Numbered from the stretch's first letter, positions 43,626 to 53,355 are shown. The stretch is DNA of 64,000 bases from Bowmanella pacifica (GCF_014645355.1 NZ_BMLS01000003.1:248001-312000), one strand, 5' to 3'. Notes: generated by a model not told the origin, from the sequence alone. Numbers and translations: made by a program.

Positions 43626-44369
43626 ATGAACCAAAAGGAACTGGCCAACATTCTGTCAGGTTTTGAGCGCTTACGTTGTCTAAACGCCAATTGGCGAGGA
43701 AAAGACTATTTTGTTGGCGACATTGGCGGTCAATATACGGGGCTGAAACGTGCCCTGCATAAGACGCAATTCGACCCCCGCCGTGACCGGCTGTTTTGTA
43801 CTGGAAACCTGATAGATCCAGGGACCGAGAGCCCCAAGGTACTCACGCTGCTGGAACAACCCTGGTTCTTCACCGTATTAGGGGTGCACGAGCTTATGAT
43901 GCTGGATGCCTTAAAACGGGGGCATTACCTGCATTGGTACATGGCCGGTGGCCAGTGGGCGTTTAATCAGGATCTGACACTGGCTCGCGACCTCACTGAT
44001 GCAATTCCCCTGCTCCACTCTCTGCCCATTGCCTTTCTCATCGAGCAAAGAAAATACCCTCCCATTGGACTTATCAGTAAATCCCCACCTCAGGATTTCA
44101 CTAAAGAAGGGCTTGCCTCAGCGAGTTTGATGCAGCTACTGGACTGTCTTATAAAGACTGATGTGCCAAACAAAAAGCGCTGCAACTATCACCAGCTAGA
44201 TGCTGTGATTCTAGGTGGCGAACCGGCTCGCAAAAGCTGGGCAAAAGGTAATATTGCGGGGATTAATTTGGGTGCCTCATTCTTACCTCAACGAGGCAGC
44301 TTAGTGTTGTTCAAACGCAAAAAGGTGCGCAAAACCATCGATCACCAGGTATCGTTTCAGTCACTTTGA
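43626..44369 (+). CDS. PPP-family metallophosphatase fold with most metal ligands replaced (likely pseudophosphatase)
   Basis: The 247-residue protein follows the lambda-phosphatase/ApaH layout, but its motifs are altered. DxHG is D32-I-G-G (His lost), GDLVDRG is G60-N-L-I-D-P-G (Asp and Arg lost), and GNHE is G86-V-H-E (Asn lost). The later GLIHAG-type and GHT-type His positions appear as GLISKS and LGGEP. By comparison with lambda phosphatase, five of seven metal ligands are absent. Catalysis by the usual dinuclear mechanism is not expected; phosphopeptide or nucleotide binding may remain. The start at ATG 43626 gives the family fold; a TTG at 43572 would add 18 residues. The end overlaps the convergent gene by 13 bases. 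Confidence 0.8.
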   Translation: MNQKELANILSGFERLRCLNANWRGKDYFVGDIGGQYTGLKRALHKTQFDPRRDRLFCTGNLIDPGTESPKVLTLLEQPWFFTVLGVHELMMLDALKRGHYLHWYMAGGQWAFNQDLTLARDLTDAIPLLHSLPIAFLIEQRKYPPIGLISKSPPQDFTKEGLASASLMQLLDCLIKTDVPNKKRCNYHQLDAVILGGEPARKSWAKGNIAGINLGASFLPQRGSLVLFKRKKVRKTIDHQVSFQSL

Positions 44370-45433
44370 GATTGGTTTACAACAAAGCGATACTTTCGCT
44401 GGCCGGGATTATGATGCAGGCTGTAGGAACGAAAATCCACGCCTTGCCAGGCTTTAGGAGCCAGCAAAGGACCCAGTTCATTAACGTTCCCTTTATGCAT
44501 CAGATGTAAGTCAAATAGTGGCTCACCTTGTTTGACATAATCGGGCAGGCTGCCATGCAGATGGTCATAAACCATCACCATTGCCCAGGCACCAATCATA
44601 AAATGACCACCGACGCTGGCCGTTATTTGACCAGACTGAATGCTATTGACAGTCTCAGGCAGCCAATCAAAGCCACCAATACAAAATGTCACGCCTTGTT
44701 TGGTCATAGGTTCCACGGCCTCGGCGACCCCCAACGCCATCCAATCAGATGCTGCCCAAATAACACTGGTATCCGGATATCGCCCCAGCAAAGCCTTTGT
44801 TTGCTGATAGGCTAATGGCCGCTGCCACTTTGCATTCACCACCTGATGGACAAAAAAGGGCGCCTTTTGATCAACCGCTTCAATCAGCCCGGTTTGACGC
44901 TGCAACGCTTCCTGACCATGCAGCCCGTTTACTCCGACCACACCAGGGCGTCCCGCCAATGCATTGGCTTCACATTCACTGAGTAGGTATGCTCCCAGCA
45001 ATTCACTGGCAGCGGCATTGTCAAAGGCAATTTCTGCTACCCAGTTAGGGTAAAGTTGGCCCGGCAGGCCAACATTTTCAGACTCGTGGTTGAGCAGAAG
45101 ATGCTCAAGACTGATAACACTGACCTTGGGATAACGCTTTAACAGGTCGAATAAGGACTTGCCAGATCCGGAATACACCTGCACCAGCAAATAATCAGGC
45201 GGCGAATTAGCCAGACGCTTTTCCAGTTCAGCGTGCTGGTAAATCCGGTGAGCATCGCCGTACACCACAGTCAGGTCTAAGTCCAGGCTTTGGGCCGCCA
45301 GGCGGGTAAACAGCTCAACCCGGCTGAAAAAAGGATCATCAGGAGTCGAGGGTGACACAAACATCACGGAAGCTGCTTGCGCGGTAACACTCAGCAGCCA
45401 GCAAAGTCCAGATACCACTAAACGCGTTCGCAT
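44357..45433 (-). CDS. Periplasmic sugar-binding-type protein (orphan)
   Basis: A 358-residue exported protein with a signal peptide (about 1-20). The two-lobed periplasmic binding protein fold (type I, Peripla_BP_4-like) is indicated by VMFVSPSTPDDPFF at the start, the mid-protein GVVGVNGLHG, and ASDWMALGVAEAVE followed by FCIGGFDW. No permease or ATPase gene is nearby. It probably serves as a ligand-sensing partner for a membrane kinase or chemoreceptor encoded elsewhere. Ligand unknown. Confidence 0.87.
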   Translation of the reverse strand: MRTRLVVSGLCWLLSVTAQAASVMFVSPSTPDDPFFSRVELFTRLAAQSLDLDLTVVYGDAHRIYQHAELEKRLANSPPDYLLVQVYSGSGKSLFDLLKRYPKVSVISLEHLLLNHESENVGLPGQLYPNWVAEIAFDNAAASELLGAYLLSECEANALAGRPGVVGVNGLHGQEALQRQTGLIEAVDQKAPFFVHQVVNAKWQRPLAYQQTKALLGRYPDTSVIWAASDWMALGVAEAVEPMTKQGVTFCIGGFDWLPETVNSIQSGQITASVGGHFMIGAWAMVMVYDHLHGSLPDYVKQGEPLFDLHLMHKGNVNELGPLLAPKAWQGVDFRSYSLHHNPGQRKYRFVVNQSQSD

Positions 45434-45473
45434 ACAGAACCTTCGTCTGGGCCGTTTTAATGTCTGAGTATAG

Positions 45474-45995
45474 TCAGGCCTGACGTCTAACAGGCATTAT
45501 CCACCTAAAAAGGCCGATGATTAAATCAAAAAAGGCTGCCAATATCACACCGCAGCATAACCCCCAAATAATGGCAGCACCATTGAGCGGTACCCTGTAA
45601 TCATAGGCTGCCCGTACCTCAGCAAACAATTCCCCATCAGGTTGTGCCAATACATACCAGCCTCGTTGCACCGGGTTGGCTTGTAGCTGCTGAGCCATGT
45701 TTGCTAGATAATCAACCCGCTGACGCAATTGTTCAATATTGTCGCCCCCATCTCGCACAGCAATATCCGGGTTTTGCTGATAACGCTGAATCAGCGCCTG
45801 AATGTCGCCATTGGTATGCAACCTGGCATCCTGAAGAAAAGGCGCAAGGTTACGTTGCGCCTCTGCCAGGTGAGCCGCCAGAGTATTCTCATATTGCTGA
45901 ATAAAACCCGGTAACTGCACCCCAATCAGTACGGCCATCATAAAGGCCAATAAACGCAGATATTCCGCCAGTTTGTTGACTAAAGCAGACAGCAT
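45474..45995 (-). CDS. DUF2937 family membrane protein
   Basis: A 173-residue protein with an N-terminal helix (LRLLAFMMAVLIGVQLPGF), a periplasmic helical segment of about 100 residues, and a C-terminal helix (GAAIIWGLCCGVILAAFFDLIIGL). The pattern matches DUF2937. GAGGAATT precedes the ATG. It follows the MAPEG gene by 6 bases, so the two share a transcript. Function unknown. Confidence 0.85.
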   Translation of the reverse strand: MLSALVNKLAEYLRLLAFMMAVLIGVQLPGFIQQYENTLAAHLAEAQRNLAPFLQDARLHTNGDIQALIQRYQQNPDIAVRDGGDNIEQLRQRVDYLANMAQQLQANPVQRGWYVLAQPDGELFAEVRAAYDYRVPLNGAAIIWGLCCGVILAAFFDLIIGLFRWIMPVRRQA

Positions 45996-46001
45996 AATTC
46001 C

Positions 46002-46382
46002 TCACAAACGGCTTAGTGCCAGGGTTATTGCCAGTATCGCGCCTGCCAGCAAAACTAAAAAGGTCATGGCCATGCCCATCACGCGTAACCTGAGATTGCG
46101 CCTGGGGATGGCTGTTGCATGTACGATGCGCCCCACCAGCAACGTTAAGCCCATTGCATGAATAAACCATGGGCTCAGTTGCTGTTGCTCTAGCATAAAT
46201 ATCAGCAGTAAGGCTAACGGCAGATACTCCAGGGCATTGGCATGAGCACGTATCGCCAATTGCAGATCCTGGTAGCCACCATCACCGATGGCAATCTGAT
46301 GCAACCGGCGCAACCTGATAACCTGTATCGATAGCCACAACACCAGTAACAGCAACCAACCGGTATAAAATAAACTAATCAT
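46002..46382 (-). CDS. MAPEG family membrane protein
   Basis: A 126-residue, four-helix MAPEG protein. RAHANALEYLPLALLLIF is the conserved family segment with the ERxxAN/E-like core, and GRIVHATAI matches the later helix. AGGAGG lies just upstream of the ATG. Eukaryotic MAPEG members are glutathione transferases or leukotriene enzymes; bacterial ones are mostly uncharacterised. It heads a two-gene unit with the DUF2937 gene. Confidence 0.92.
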   Translation of the reverse strand: MISLFYTGWLLLLVLWLSIQVIRLRRLHQIAIGDGGYQDLQLAIRAHANALEYLPLALLLIFMLEQQQLSPWFIHAMGLTLLVGRIVHATAIPRRNLRLRVMGMAMTFLVLLAGAILAITLALSRL

Positions 46383-46575
46383 TTACGCCCTCCTGTACCC
46401 GCGAAGTCACGTTACGCTGAGACAGCATAAGCCGCCCATAAAAGCCACCAACCTTAGACCCGGCGCTCAAGGGTTTTAACAGAAAATACACATTTTCTTA
46501 CAACCCGTCTGCCAACTTTCTGTCCTTGCCCCTCGACTTAAGCATCGATTGTTCAGTTACCCAGGGGGAAATACC

Positions 46576-47847
46576 ATGAGCATAACCGATACCAGCGGTC
46601 AGGACGTGTTGCTGGCACCCAAAGCCAGCCGAAAGAAAACTTACCTTATCATCACCGGCTTGTTACTCGCCAGTGCCACGCTTCTACTCTTTCCAACCTT
46701 AAATCAGTGGTCCAGCGCGCAAGCATCCGTTCCCATGCAGCGCCTTCGCTTGGCCGATGTTGTACAAGGGGACTTTGTTCGCGACTTATCAGTGCAAGCA
46801 CAAGTGGTGGCTGCCGTGAGCCCACGCTTATATAGCCCCGCCCAGGGCACCATCAGTTTTAGTGTCGATGCCGGAGCCCAGGTGGAAAAAGGCCAGGAAC
46901 TGGCAAGCATTGACAGTCCAGAGTTAAACAACGAACTCAAGCAGGAAGAGTCCAGTTTGCAGAAGCAGAAAATGGAACTGGATAGAAAACGTATACAGGC
47001 CAAAATCCAACACCTCGAAAACCAAAAGTCTGTTGATATGGCCAATGTCTCATTGGTTGCCGCTGAGCGGGAAAAGCGCCGCGCAGATAAGGCCTATGCC
47101 AGTGCGACTATCAGTCAGATTGACTTTGAAAAAGCCCAGGACGAACTGGAGAATGCCCGCCTGGTTCACCAGCATGCTGTGCAAGACGCCAAGCTGGATG
47201 AAGAAAGCCTGGCCTTTGAAATTCGCTCGCAGCAACTGCAAGTGAACCGCCAACAATTACTGGTCGCCGACCTGCAACGTAAGGTCGATGAACTGACCCT
47301 GCGCTCACCGGTTAAGGGTATTGTCGGTAACCTGGCCGTACAGGATAAAAATCAGGTGACCCGCCACCAGGCCATTTTATCTGTGGTGGACCTCAGTCAA
47401 TTTGAACTGGAAGTTTCAATTCCGGAAAGCTACGCAGACGATCTCGCTATCGGCATGGATGCTCAAGTCAATTTCAATGGCGAAACGCACCCCGCCACCC
47501 TGGTTACTCTCTCCCCTGAGATTGAGAACAATCAAGTAACCGGACGGGTGCGTTTTGCCGCCTCCTCCCCTAAAGGGCTGCGTCAGAATCAGCGTCTGAC
47601 CACCAGGATCCTGATGGAAAACAAAACCAATGTTCTGATGGTCCAGCGCGGCCAGTTTTTGGAAAGTGGCAACGGCACTATTGCCTATGTAGTGCGCGAT
47701 GGTATGGCCAAACGTCAGCGTATAGAAACCGGTGCCCGCAGTTTATCCAGTGTGGAAATTCTGGCAGGCCTGCAAGCGGGCGACACCATCATTGTTTCAG
47801 GTACCGAGCAATTTGACGGCGCCGAGTGGCTCCAAATCACCAACTAG
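46576..47847 (+). CDS. HlyD/MacA-type periplasmic adaptor subunit
   Basis: A 423-residue membrane-fusion protein with one N-terminal helix (about 25-45), a lipoyl/barrel-sandwich half, a long coiled coil (about 120-235), the second lipoyl half (LTLRSPVKGIVGNL), then beta-barrel domains. GGGGGA precedes the ATG at 46576; a TTG at 46549 is less likely. It links an inner-membrane ABC transporter to an outer-membrane channel. It is the first gene of a four-gene exporter operon. The transported molecule is unknown. Confidence 0.94.
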   Translation: MSITDTSGQDVLLAPKASRKKTYLIITGLLLASATLLLFPTLNQWSSAQASVPMQRLRLADVVQGDFVRDLSVQAQVVAAVSPRLYSPAQGTISFSVDAGAQVEKGQELASIDSPELNNELKQEESSLQKQKMELDRKRIQAKIQHLENQKSVDMANVSLVAAEREKRRADKAYASATISQIDFEKAQDELENARLVHQHAVQDAKLDEESLAFEIRSQQLQVNRQQLLVADLQRKVDELTLRSPVKGIVGNLAVQDKNQVTRHQAILSVVDLSQFELEVSIPESYADDLAIGMDAQVNFNGETHPATLVTLSPEIENNQVTGRVRFAASSPKGLRQNQRLTTRILMENKTNVLMVQRGQFLESGNGTIAYVVRDGMAKRQRIETGARSLSSVEILAGLQAGDTIIVSGTEQFDGAEWLQITN

Positions 47848-47898
47848 TTAGTACTGCCATTTGCCTGGCTACGCACAATTAAAAAAAGGAAATCTATT

Positions 47899-48630
47899 AT
47901 GTTGAACATGCAGAACGTGACCAAAATATTCCGTACCGATCTGGTAGAAACCCGCGCCCTGAGCGATTTTAATCTGCACGTTAAAGAAGGTGAGTTTGTG
48001 ACCGTCACTGGCCCGTCCGGCTCGGGAAAAACCACCTTTTTAAACATTGCTGGTTTACTTGAGAGCTTTGATGATGGCGTTTACGACCTAGATGGTCAGA
48101 ACGTTCGTCATCTCAACGACACCCAACGCAGTCGCCTGCGCAACGAAAAAATTGGCTTTATCTTCCAAAGCTTCAATTTGATCCCTGACCTGGACTTGTT
48201 CGACAACGTCGATGTTCCGCTGCGTTATCGGGGCTTTAACAGCAGTGAACGAAAGCGTCGCATTGAGCGTTGCCTGGAATTAGTGGGCTTGGCGAACCGA
48301 ATGAAACACCTACCAGCCCAACTATCCGGCGGCCAACAACAGCGAGTTGCCATTGCCCGAGCACTGGCCGGCGAGCCCAGATTTTTACTGGCGGATGAGC
48401 CCACTGGAAACCTTGATAGCAAAATGGCACACAGCGTGATGCAGCTACTCAAAGATATCAATGATGAAGGCACCACTATTGTTATGGTAACCCACGACCC
48501 TTCCCTGGCACGGGAAGCCAAGCGCAATATCTTTGTTAAGGACGGCAAAGTGAGTGACGTCACGCACATTACAGCCAGCACACCGGAGCAGGTGGCCAGC
48601 ATCAGCGCATCGGGAGCCTGCCATGTTTAA
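47899..48630 (+). CDS. MacB/LolD-type ABC transporter ATPase
   Basis: A 243-residue ATPase with Walker A GPSGSGKTT, signature LSGGQQQR, and Walker B FLLADEPTGNLD. The family is the lipoprotein/macrolide/peptide type that powers FtsX-like mechanotransmission permeases. It lacks the fused permease of E. coli MacB. It lies 51 bases after the adaptor gene and overlaps the next permease gene by 8 bases. Confidence 0.96.
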   Translation: MLNMQNVTKIFRTDLVETRALSDFNLHVKEGEFVTVTGPSGSGKTTFLNIAGLLESFDDGVYDLDGQNVRHLNDTQRSRLRNEKIGFIFQSFNLIPDLDLFDNVDVPLRYRGFNSSERKRRIERCLELVGLANRMKHLPAQLSGGQQQRVAIARALAGEPRFLLADEPTGNLDSKMAHSVMQLLKDINDEGTTIVMVTHDPSLAREAKRNIFVKDGKVSDVTHITASTPEQVASISASGACHV

Positions 48631-49936
48631 CTATTATCTGCGGCTGGCGCTGCTTAGTATTCGCCGAAATCCTATCCTCAGTGGGCTTATGGTGGCCGCT
48701 ATTGCTTTGGGCATTGGTGCCAGCATGACCACTATCACGGTGAACTATCTGATGTCGTCGAACCCTATCCCGCAAAAAAGCGAGCAGCTTTATTACGTGC
48801 AGGTAGATAGCTGGGACCCAAACAATCCGGCTGAAGAACCCAATGAGCCACCGGATCAGCTAACCTGGACAGACGCCAACAACTTATACGCCGCACAAAA
48901 AGCCGAGCGCCAAGTGATTATGGCCACCACGGCCGCAGTAGTCGAGCCACCAAGCCAGGATGCCAAGCCCTTTAACGCTTATATTCGCCTAACCACAAAC
49001 GAGTTTTTCCCCATGTTTGACGTGCCCTTCTTGTACGGCGGACATTGGCAGGCCAGTGCCGATAAAGGCCGTGAGCAGGTGGTAGTACTAAGCCGTAAAA
49101 GCAATGACAAGATTTTTGGTGGTGAAAACTCGGTTGGTCGTAGTTTGCGACTCGCAGGACGCCAGTTCACCGTGGTGGGTGTATTAGAAAGCTGGTACCC
49201 AGCCCCCAAGTTCTATGATGTTGGCACAGGCGCGTTCGACGAACCTGAAGACCTGTATATTCCGTTTTTGCTCAAAGAAGAGCTGCAACTACCCAATGGC
49301 GGTAATACTAACTGTTGGAAAACCCCGGAAGAGGACAGTTTTGCAGGATTTCTCCGTTCTGAATGCATCCACTATCAGATGTGGGTGGAGTTACCCAACG
49401 AACAGGACAAACAAGCCTATCTGGCATTTTTGAATAACTATGCCAATGAACAAAAAGCCTTGGGCCGTTTCTCCCGCCCTTTGAATAATCGTCTGTCCGA
49501 TGTAATGCAATGGATGGAAAACCGCCAGGTGGTCACCGATGACGCCAGGGTCATGCTATGGCTAAGCCTGATGTTCCTAGTGGTCTGCCTGCTCAATACC
49601 GTGGGATTGTTGCTGGCCAAGTTCAGTGGCAAATCTGCTGAGATTGGCCTGCGCCGCGCCATAGGGGCATCTCGCCAAGCGCTGTTTTATCAACATTTAG
49701 TAGAAACTGCCTGTATAGGCTTAACCGGCGGTATTGCCGGATTAGCTTTGGCTTATCTGGGCTTGCTTGGGATCGGCAGTTTGTATGGCAGCTTTGCCGA
49801 TAACCTCACTAGCCTCGACATCAACATGGTACTGCTGGCTTTGCTGCTATCTCTGATAAGCAGCATTGCTGCCGGACTGTATCCGACCTGGCGTGCCTGC
49901 AGTATTGCACCGGCCAGCCAATTGAAAAGCCAGTAA
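48623..49936 (+). CDS. MacB-like ABC transporter permease (first)
   Basis: A 437-residue protein with the MacB/FtsX layout: helix 1 (about 20-42), a large periplasmic domain (MacB_PCD) to about 315, then three C-terminal helices with AEIGLRRAIGASR, the conserved coupling segment. The ATG at 48623 follows GGGAG and overlaps the ATPase stop. It is paired with a second, shorter permease, so the transporter probably works as a heterodimer. Confidence 0.93.
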   Translation: MFNYYLRLALLSIRRNPILSGLMVAAIALGIGASMTTITVNYLMSSNPIPQKSEQLYYVQVDSWDPNNPAEEPNEPPDQLTWTDANNLYAAQKAERQVIMATTAAVVEPPSQDAKPFNAYIRLTTNEFFPMFDVPFLYGGHWQASADKGREQVVVLSRKSNDKIFGGENSVGRSLRLAGRQFTVVGVLESWYPAPKFYDVGTGAFDEPEDLYIPFLLKEELQLPNGGNTNCWKTPEEDSFAGFLRSECIHYQMWVELPNEQDKQAYLAFLNNYANEQKALGRFSRPLNNRLSDVMQWMENRQVVTDDARVMLWLSLMFLVVCLLNTVGLLLAKFSGKSAEIGLRRAIGASRQALFYQHLVETACIGLTGGIAGLALAYLGLLGIGSLYGSFADNLTSLDINMVLLALLLSLISSIAAGLYPTWRACSIAPASQLKSQ

Positions 49937-49946
49937 GGAGAGCATC

Positions 49947-51179
49947 ATGTTACCTTTTTCAAGTTGGGAAATTGGCCCCATTTTTCGCGCCATGACACGC
50001 AATAAAGTCGGTGCGGTACTTATTGCACTACAAGTGGCGGTAACCATGTGCATTATCGTCAATTCCGTGCATATTCTGATGGAACGTACCGAACAAATGG
50101 CGCGTGATAGCGGAATTGATGAAGCCAATAGCTTCTACCTTTCCAGTACCGGCTTTGCCGATGATTTTAACGACCAGGTGGTGATCCAAACGGACTTGGA
50201 TGCAATACGCGCCCTGCCCGGTGTGATTGACGCCATGCAGATTAATGCTATTCCCATTAGTGGCGGCGGCTGGTCTATGGGTCTGCAAACTCAGCCTGGA
50301 GCCGAGTTTGAGGGGGTTGGAACTGCCGTCTATATGGTTGACGACCATGTACTAAATACCCTGGACCTTGAACTCATTGCCGGTGAAGCGTTTCAGCCCA
50401 GCGATATACGCTGGCGTGAACGCTCTCAGCGGGATTGGCCGGCGGAAATCATCATCACCAGAGCGCTGACAGAGAACCTGTTTCCCGAACAATCCTATCA
50501 GGATACCGTGGGCAAAACCTTGTACATCAATGATGACGAACCTGTCATTATCAAAGGCATTATTGATAAGCTTCAGGCCCCTTGGGTGGGCTGGGAAAGG
50601 CTGGAAAATGCCATGTTATCTCCCGAGCAAACCCTATTCAGTTCAAGCATGTATTTTGTCCGCACAGAGCCTGGAAGGTTGGATGAGCTGATGCCGGCGG
50701 TTGAGCAGATGCTGGCCGATAGCAACAAAGGGCGGGTTGTGCGGGGATTACGCAGCATGCAGGAAACACGGGAACGCACCTATCGTCGTGATCAGGCCAT
50801 GATCAAAATCCTCACCACAGTGATGATCACCCTAACCTTAGTCACCGCACTGGGTATAGTGGGGCTGGCCAGCTTTAACGTTAATCGCCGCCGCAAACAA
50901 ATCGGCACACGCCGTGCGCTGGGAGCCAGCCAAGCATCGGTATTACGCTATTTTATGCTGGAGAACTTTTTAATCAGCTCCATTGGCGTGATTTTGGGTG
51001 CAGTGCTGACGGTTGGACTTAATATTTATCTGGTGCAGAGTTTGGGTTTGACCAAACTGCACTGGTGGCTGATTCCAGTTGGCATGTTAACCCTGTGGCT
51101 GGTTGGTCAGTTGGCTGTTTTGGGGCCAGCCCGTCGTGCGACAGCAACCTCTCCCGCCATTGCCACCCGCACTGTGTAA
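49947..51179 (+). CDS. MacB-like ABC transporter permease (second)
   Basis: A 410-residue FtsX-family permease. Helix 1 is near 25-45, and a periplasmic domain follows to about 280. The last three helices include FNVNRRRKQIGTRRALGASQ, the coupling region. AAGGAGAGC lies just before the ATG, 10 bases after the first permease. It completes the adaptor-ATPase-permease-permease exporter, which resembles systems that remove antimicrobial peptides or export peptides. Substrate unknown. Confidence 0.93.
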   Translation: MLPFSSWEIGPIFRAMTRNKVGAVLIALQVAVTMCIIVNSVHILMERTEQMARDSGIDEANSFYLSSTGFADDFNDQVVIQTDLDAIRALPGVIDAMQINAIPISGGGWSMGLQTQPGAEFEGVGTAVYMVDDHVLNTLDLELIAGEAFQPSDIRWRERSQRDWPAEIIITRALTENLFPEQSYQDTVGKTLYINDDEPVIIKGIIDKLQAPWVGWERLENAMLSPEQTLFSSSMYFVRTEPGRLDELMPAVEQMLADSNKGRVVRGLRSMQETRERTYRRDQAMIKILTTVMITLTLVTALGIVGLASFNVNRRRKQIGTRRALGASQASVLRYFMLENFLISSIGVILGAVLTVGLNIYLVQSLGLTKLHWWLIPVGMLTLWLVGQLAVLGPARRATATSPAIATRTV

Positions 51180-51210
51180 CTTTTATTGCAGCCAGGTTGA
51201 TTTTTAACCA

Positions 51211-51259
51211 CTTGCAGACAAGGCTTAAGATGAACTCATATCGACGCCTTGTCTGCAAG
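51211..51259 (+). promoter_or_regulatory. Perfect 14-bp hairpin reaching into the chemoreceptor's ribosome site
   Basis: CTTGCAGACAAGGC (51211-51224) and GCCTTGTCTGCAAG (51246-51259) are exact reverse complements with a 21-base loop. The 3' arm ends inside the AAGGAGG Shine-Dalgarno site (51257-51263) of the GTG-started gene at 51268. No T-run follows, so it is not an ordinary terminator. It may cover part of the ribosome site or stop read-through from the exporter operon. Confidence 0.7.
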
Positions 51260-51267
51260 GAGGCAAC

Positions 51268-53331
51268 GTGCAATTCATTGCAAATTTGTCCATTAGAAAC
51301 AAGCTGTTGTTGTTGTCCTTACCCACACTACTACTCGCCCTTACCTTTTTGCTGCTGGATGTAAAGCAGAACTGGTCGATTCACCACAGTACCAATAAGC
51401 TGGTCAACGACTTGGAGTTTGTCGCACTGAGCAGCAATTTGGTTCATGAACTGCAAAAAGAGCGCGGTACCAGTGCCGGATATATTGGTGCCAAAGGCCA
51501 ACTCTTTGCTCAAGAGTTACAAGCACAATACCAAGCAACAGATAAGCAAAAGCAACGCTGGCAGCAGGATCTAAATACCTTTGAACAACAAGCCTCCACA
51601 GAGAGTATTGGGCGAGTAAGCAAACTCTCCGAGCAGCTGGGGGCGCCCTTGCAACAAACGCGCAACCAAGTACGAACCTTGGAGGTAAGTGCCGCGCAAG
51701 CGGTTTCTTTTTATACCCAGATTAATGAACAAGTGTTGGCATTAACCGCCCTACTCGCTCATGACCAGCAAGATGTCAGACTCACCCGCCTGATCATGGC
51801 TTATTACAATCTGCTTTATGCTAAAGAAAAAGCCGGACTTGAGCGGGCCGTGCTCAGCAATACCTTTGCCGCGAATGGCTTTCAGGGCGACAACTTTCAG
51901 CGATTTCTAGCGCTGGTGACTCAACAGCAAAGCTATCTGGACAGTTTTCAGCGATTTGCCGACCCACACCAACGGCTATTATTCGAGCAATTTTCAAAAG
52001 ATACCAGTGTTAAGCAGGTCGAAACCTACAGGCAACTGGCTTTAGATAAGTGGCAGCAAGGTGAGTTTGCCGTCAATGCCTCAGATTGGTTTGCCACCGC
52101 TACCGAGCGAATTGAGAAACTCAAAACACTGGAAGATGTTTTCAGTCAGGATATTCAGCTATTGGCCCAGGAAAAGCAGCAAAGCGCTTACCAATGGCTA
52201 GTTTTTGTGTCCATCCTGACTCTGGCCGTGATTGTTATTCTAGTCGGCTTGAGTGCCCTGCTGTCGAACCTGATTAATAAGCAGCTGAAAGCCATCGCGA
52301 CCATTACCGGGGCGGTGGCCAACCAGCACGATCTGAGTGTACGTACCGACATAATATGCAACGACGATCTCGGCCAGGTTGCACGGCAAATAAACAGTAT
52401 TCTCGACGTATTTGCCGATTCCATGCGACAAATTACCCAAACCAGCGACGAACTTAACCACGCGGTAGAGCAAGGACATAGCAATATTGGACAATGTAGC
52501 GCCAATCTGAGCAATACCCGTAGCGAGTCAGAGCAAGTTGCTACGGCCGCCGAGCAAATGTCGGCAGCTATCAGCCAGGTAGCCGCTAGTACCACCTCTA
52601 CGGCTGACCTCGCCAATAGCGTCAGTGAAAAAACCCGTCAGAGTGAAAGCCTGGTTCAGCGCAATAACACCGAAGTACAGAGTCTTGCCCAAGAGATCAA
52701 CGGCATGGGCCAAATCATGGATGAACTAAACAACAGCAGCGACAATATTACCAATGTGATAGAGGTGATTCAGGCCATTGCAGAGCAGACAAACTTGCTC
52801 GCGTTGAATGCCGCTATTGAAGCGGCCAGGGCTGGCGATCAAGGGCGGGGTTTTGCTGTCGTTGCTGATGAAGTGCGCCAACTGGCACAAAAGACGCAGG
52901 ACTCCACCAACCAAATCCAACGTATTATTCAAGACTTTCAGGGGCGCATTCGCCATGCCTTCGAGAGTATCAAACAAAGCTGTGAACGTACCGAAAGCGT
53001 TACCCGTATCGCCTCGGAAGTGCATAGTTCCTTGTCTGATATGGAAAAAGGTATCAGCGAAATGAACGGCCTGATTCAGCAAATCGCCGCGGCTGCAGAG
53101 CAGCAGGTCATGACGGTTAATGAAATCAACCAGGCCATTCACCGTATTCACGGTGAGACCAGCCAGAACGCCAACAGCGTTGCAGCGCTTGAAGAAGTCT
53201 CTGAGCAGCAAAGCAAGCTGTCTTTAGGGCTTAAGAACATCGCGGCGAGTTACCGGTTGGAAAGTAAGGAAAGCTCGCCCAAGTTAGCTGGCAACTTAGT
53301 GCTTGCAGAAGCAGTGAATACGGGTGGTTAA
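51268..53331 (+). CDS. Methyl-accepting chemotaxis protein with NIT sensor domain
   Basis: A 687-residue chemoreceptor. Helix 1 is near 10-28, and the periplasmic NIT (nitrate/nitrite-sensing) domain contains [20 protein letters not shown]. Helix 2 is near 308-330, then HAMP, then a signalling domain with the invariant hairpin tip [20 protein letters not shown]. The GTG start has an ideal AAGGAGG site at four bases. There is no C-terminal CheR-binding pentapeptide. It directs taxis, probably to nitrate/nitrite or a related small ligand by family. Confidence 0.95.
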   Translation: MQFIANLSIRNKLLLLSLPTLLLALTFLLLDVKQNWSIHHSTNKLVNDLEFVALSSNLVHELQKERGTSAGYIGAKGQLFAQELQAQYQATDKQKQRWQQDLNTFEQQASTESIGRVSKLSEQLGAPLQQTRNQVRTLEVSAAQAVSFYTQINEQVLALTALLAHDQQDVRLTRLIMAYYNLLYAKEKAGLERAVLSNTFAANGFQGDNFQRFLALVTQQQSYLDSFQRFADPHQRLLFEQFSKDTSVKQVETYRQLALDKWQQGEFAVNASDWFATATERIEKLKTLEDVFSQDIQLLAQEKQQSAYQWLVFVSILTLAVIVILVGLSALLSNLINKQLKAIATITGAVANQHDLSVRTDIICNDDLGQVARQINSILDVFADSMRQITQTSDELNHAVEQGHSNIGQCSANLSNTRSESEQVATAAEQMSAAISQVAASTTSTADLANSVSEKTRQSESLVQRNNTEVQSLAQEINGMGQIMDELNNSSDNITNVIEVIQAIAEQTNLLALNAAIEAARAGDQGRGFAVVADEVRQLAQKTQDSTNQIQRIIQDFQGRIRHAFESIKQSCERTESVTRIASEVHSSLSDMEKGISEMNGLIQQIAAAAEQQVMTVNEINQAIHRIHGETSQNANSVAALEEVSEQQSKLSLGLKNIAASYRLESKESSPKLAGNLVLAEAVNTGG

Positions 53332-53344
53332 CCCCCGTATTCAC
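53314..53344. terminator. Perfect 11-bp inverted repeat between convergent genes
   Basis: GTGAATACGGG (53314-53324) pairs with CCCGTATTCAC (53334-53344) across 9 bases that themselves contain GGTTAACC. It overlaps the chemoreceptor's stop codon. No T-run follows, so termination is only probable. Confidence 0.5.
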
Positions 53345-53355
53345 AGTGACTGGTA

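Noticed and set aside
46537-46542. A CTTAAG half-site before the adaptor-exporter operon
   Set aside because: No second TTAAG-like half-site lies at five bases on either side, so it is not a PmrA-type box.
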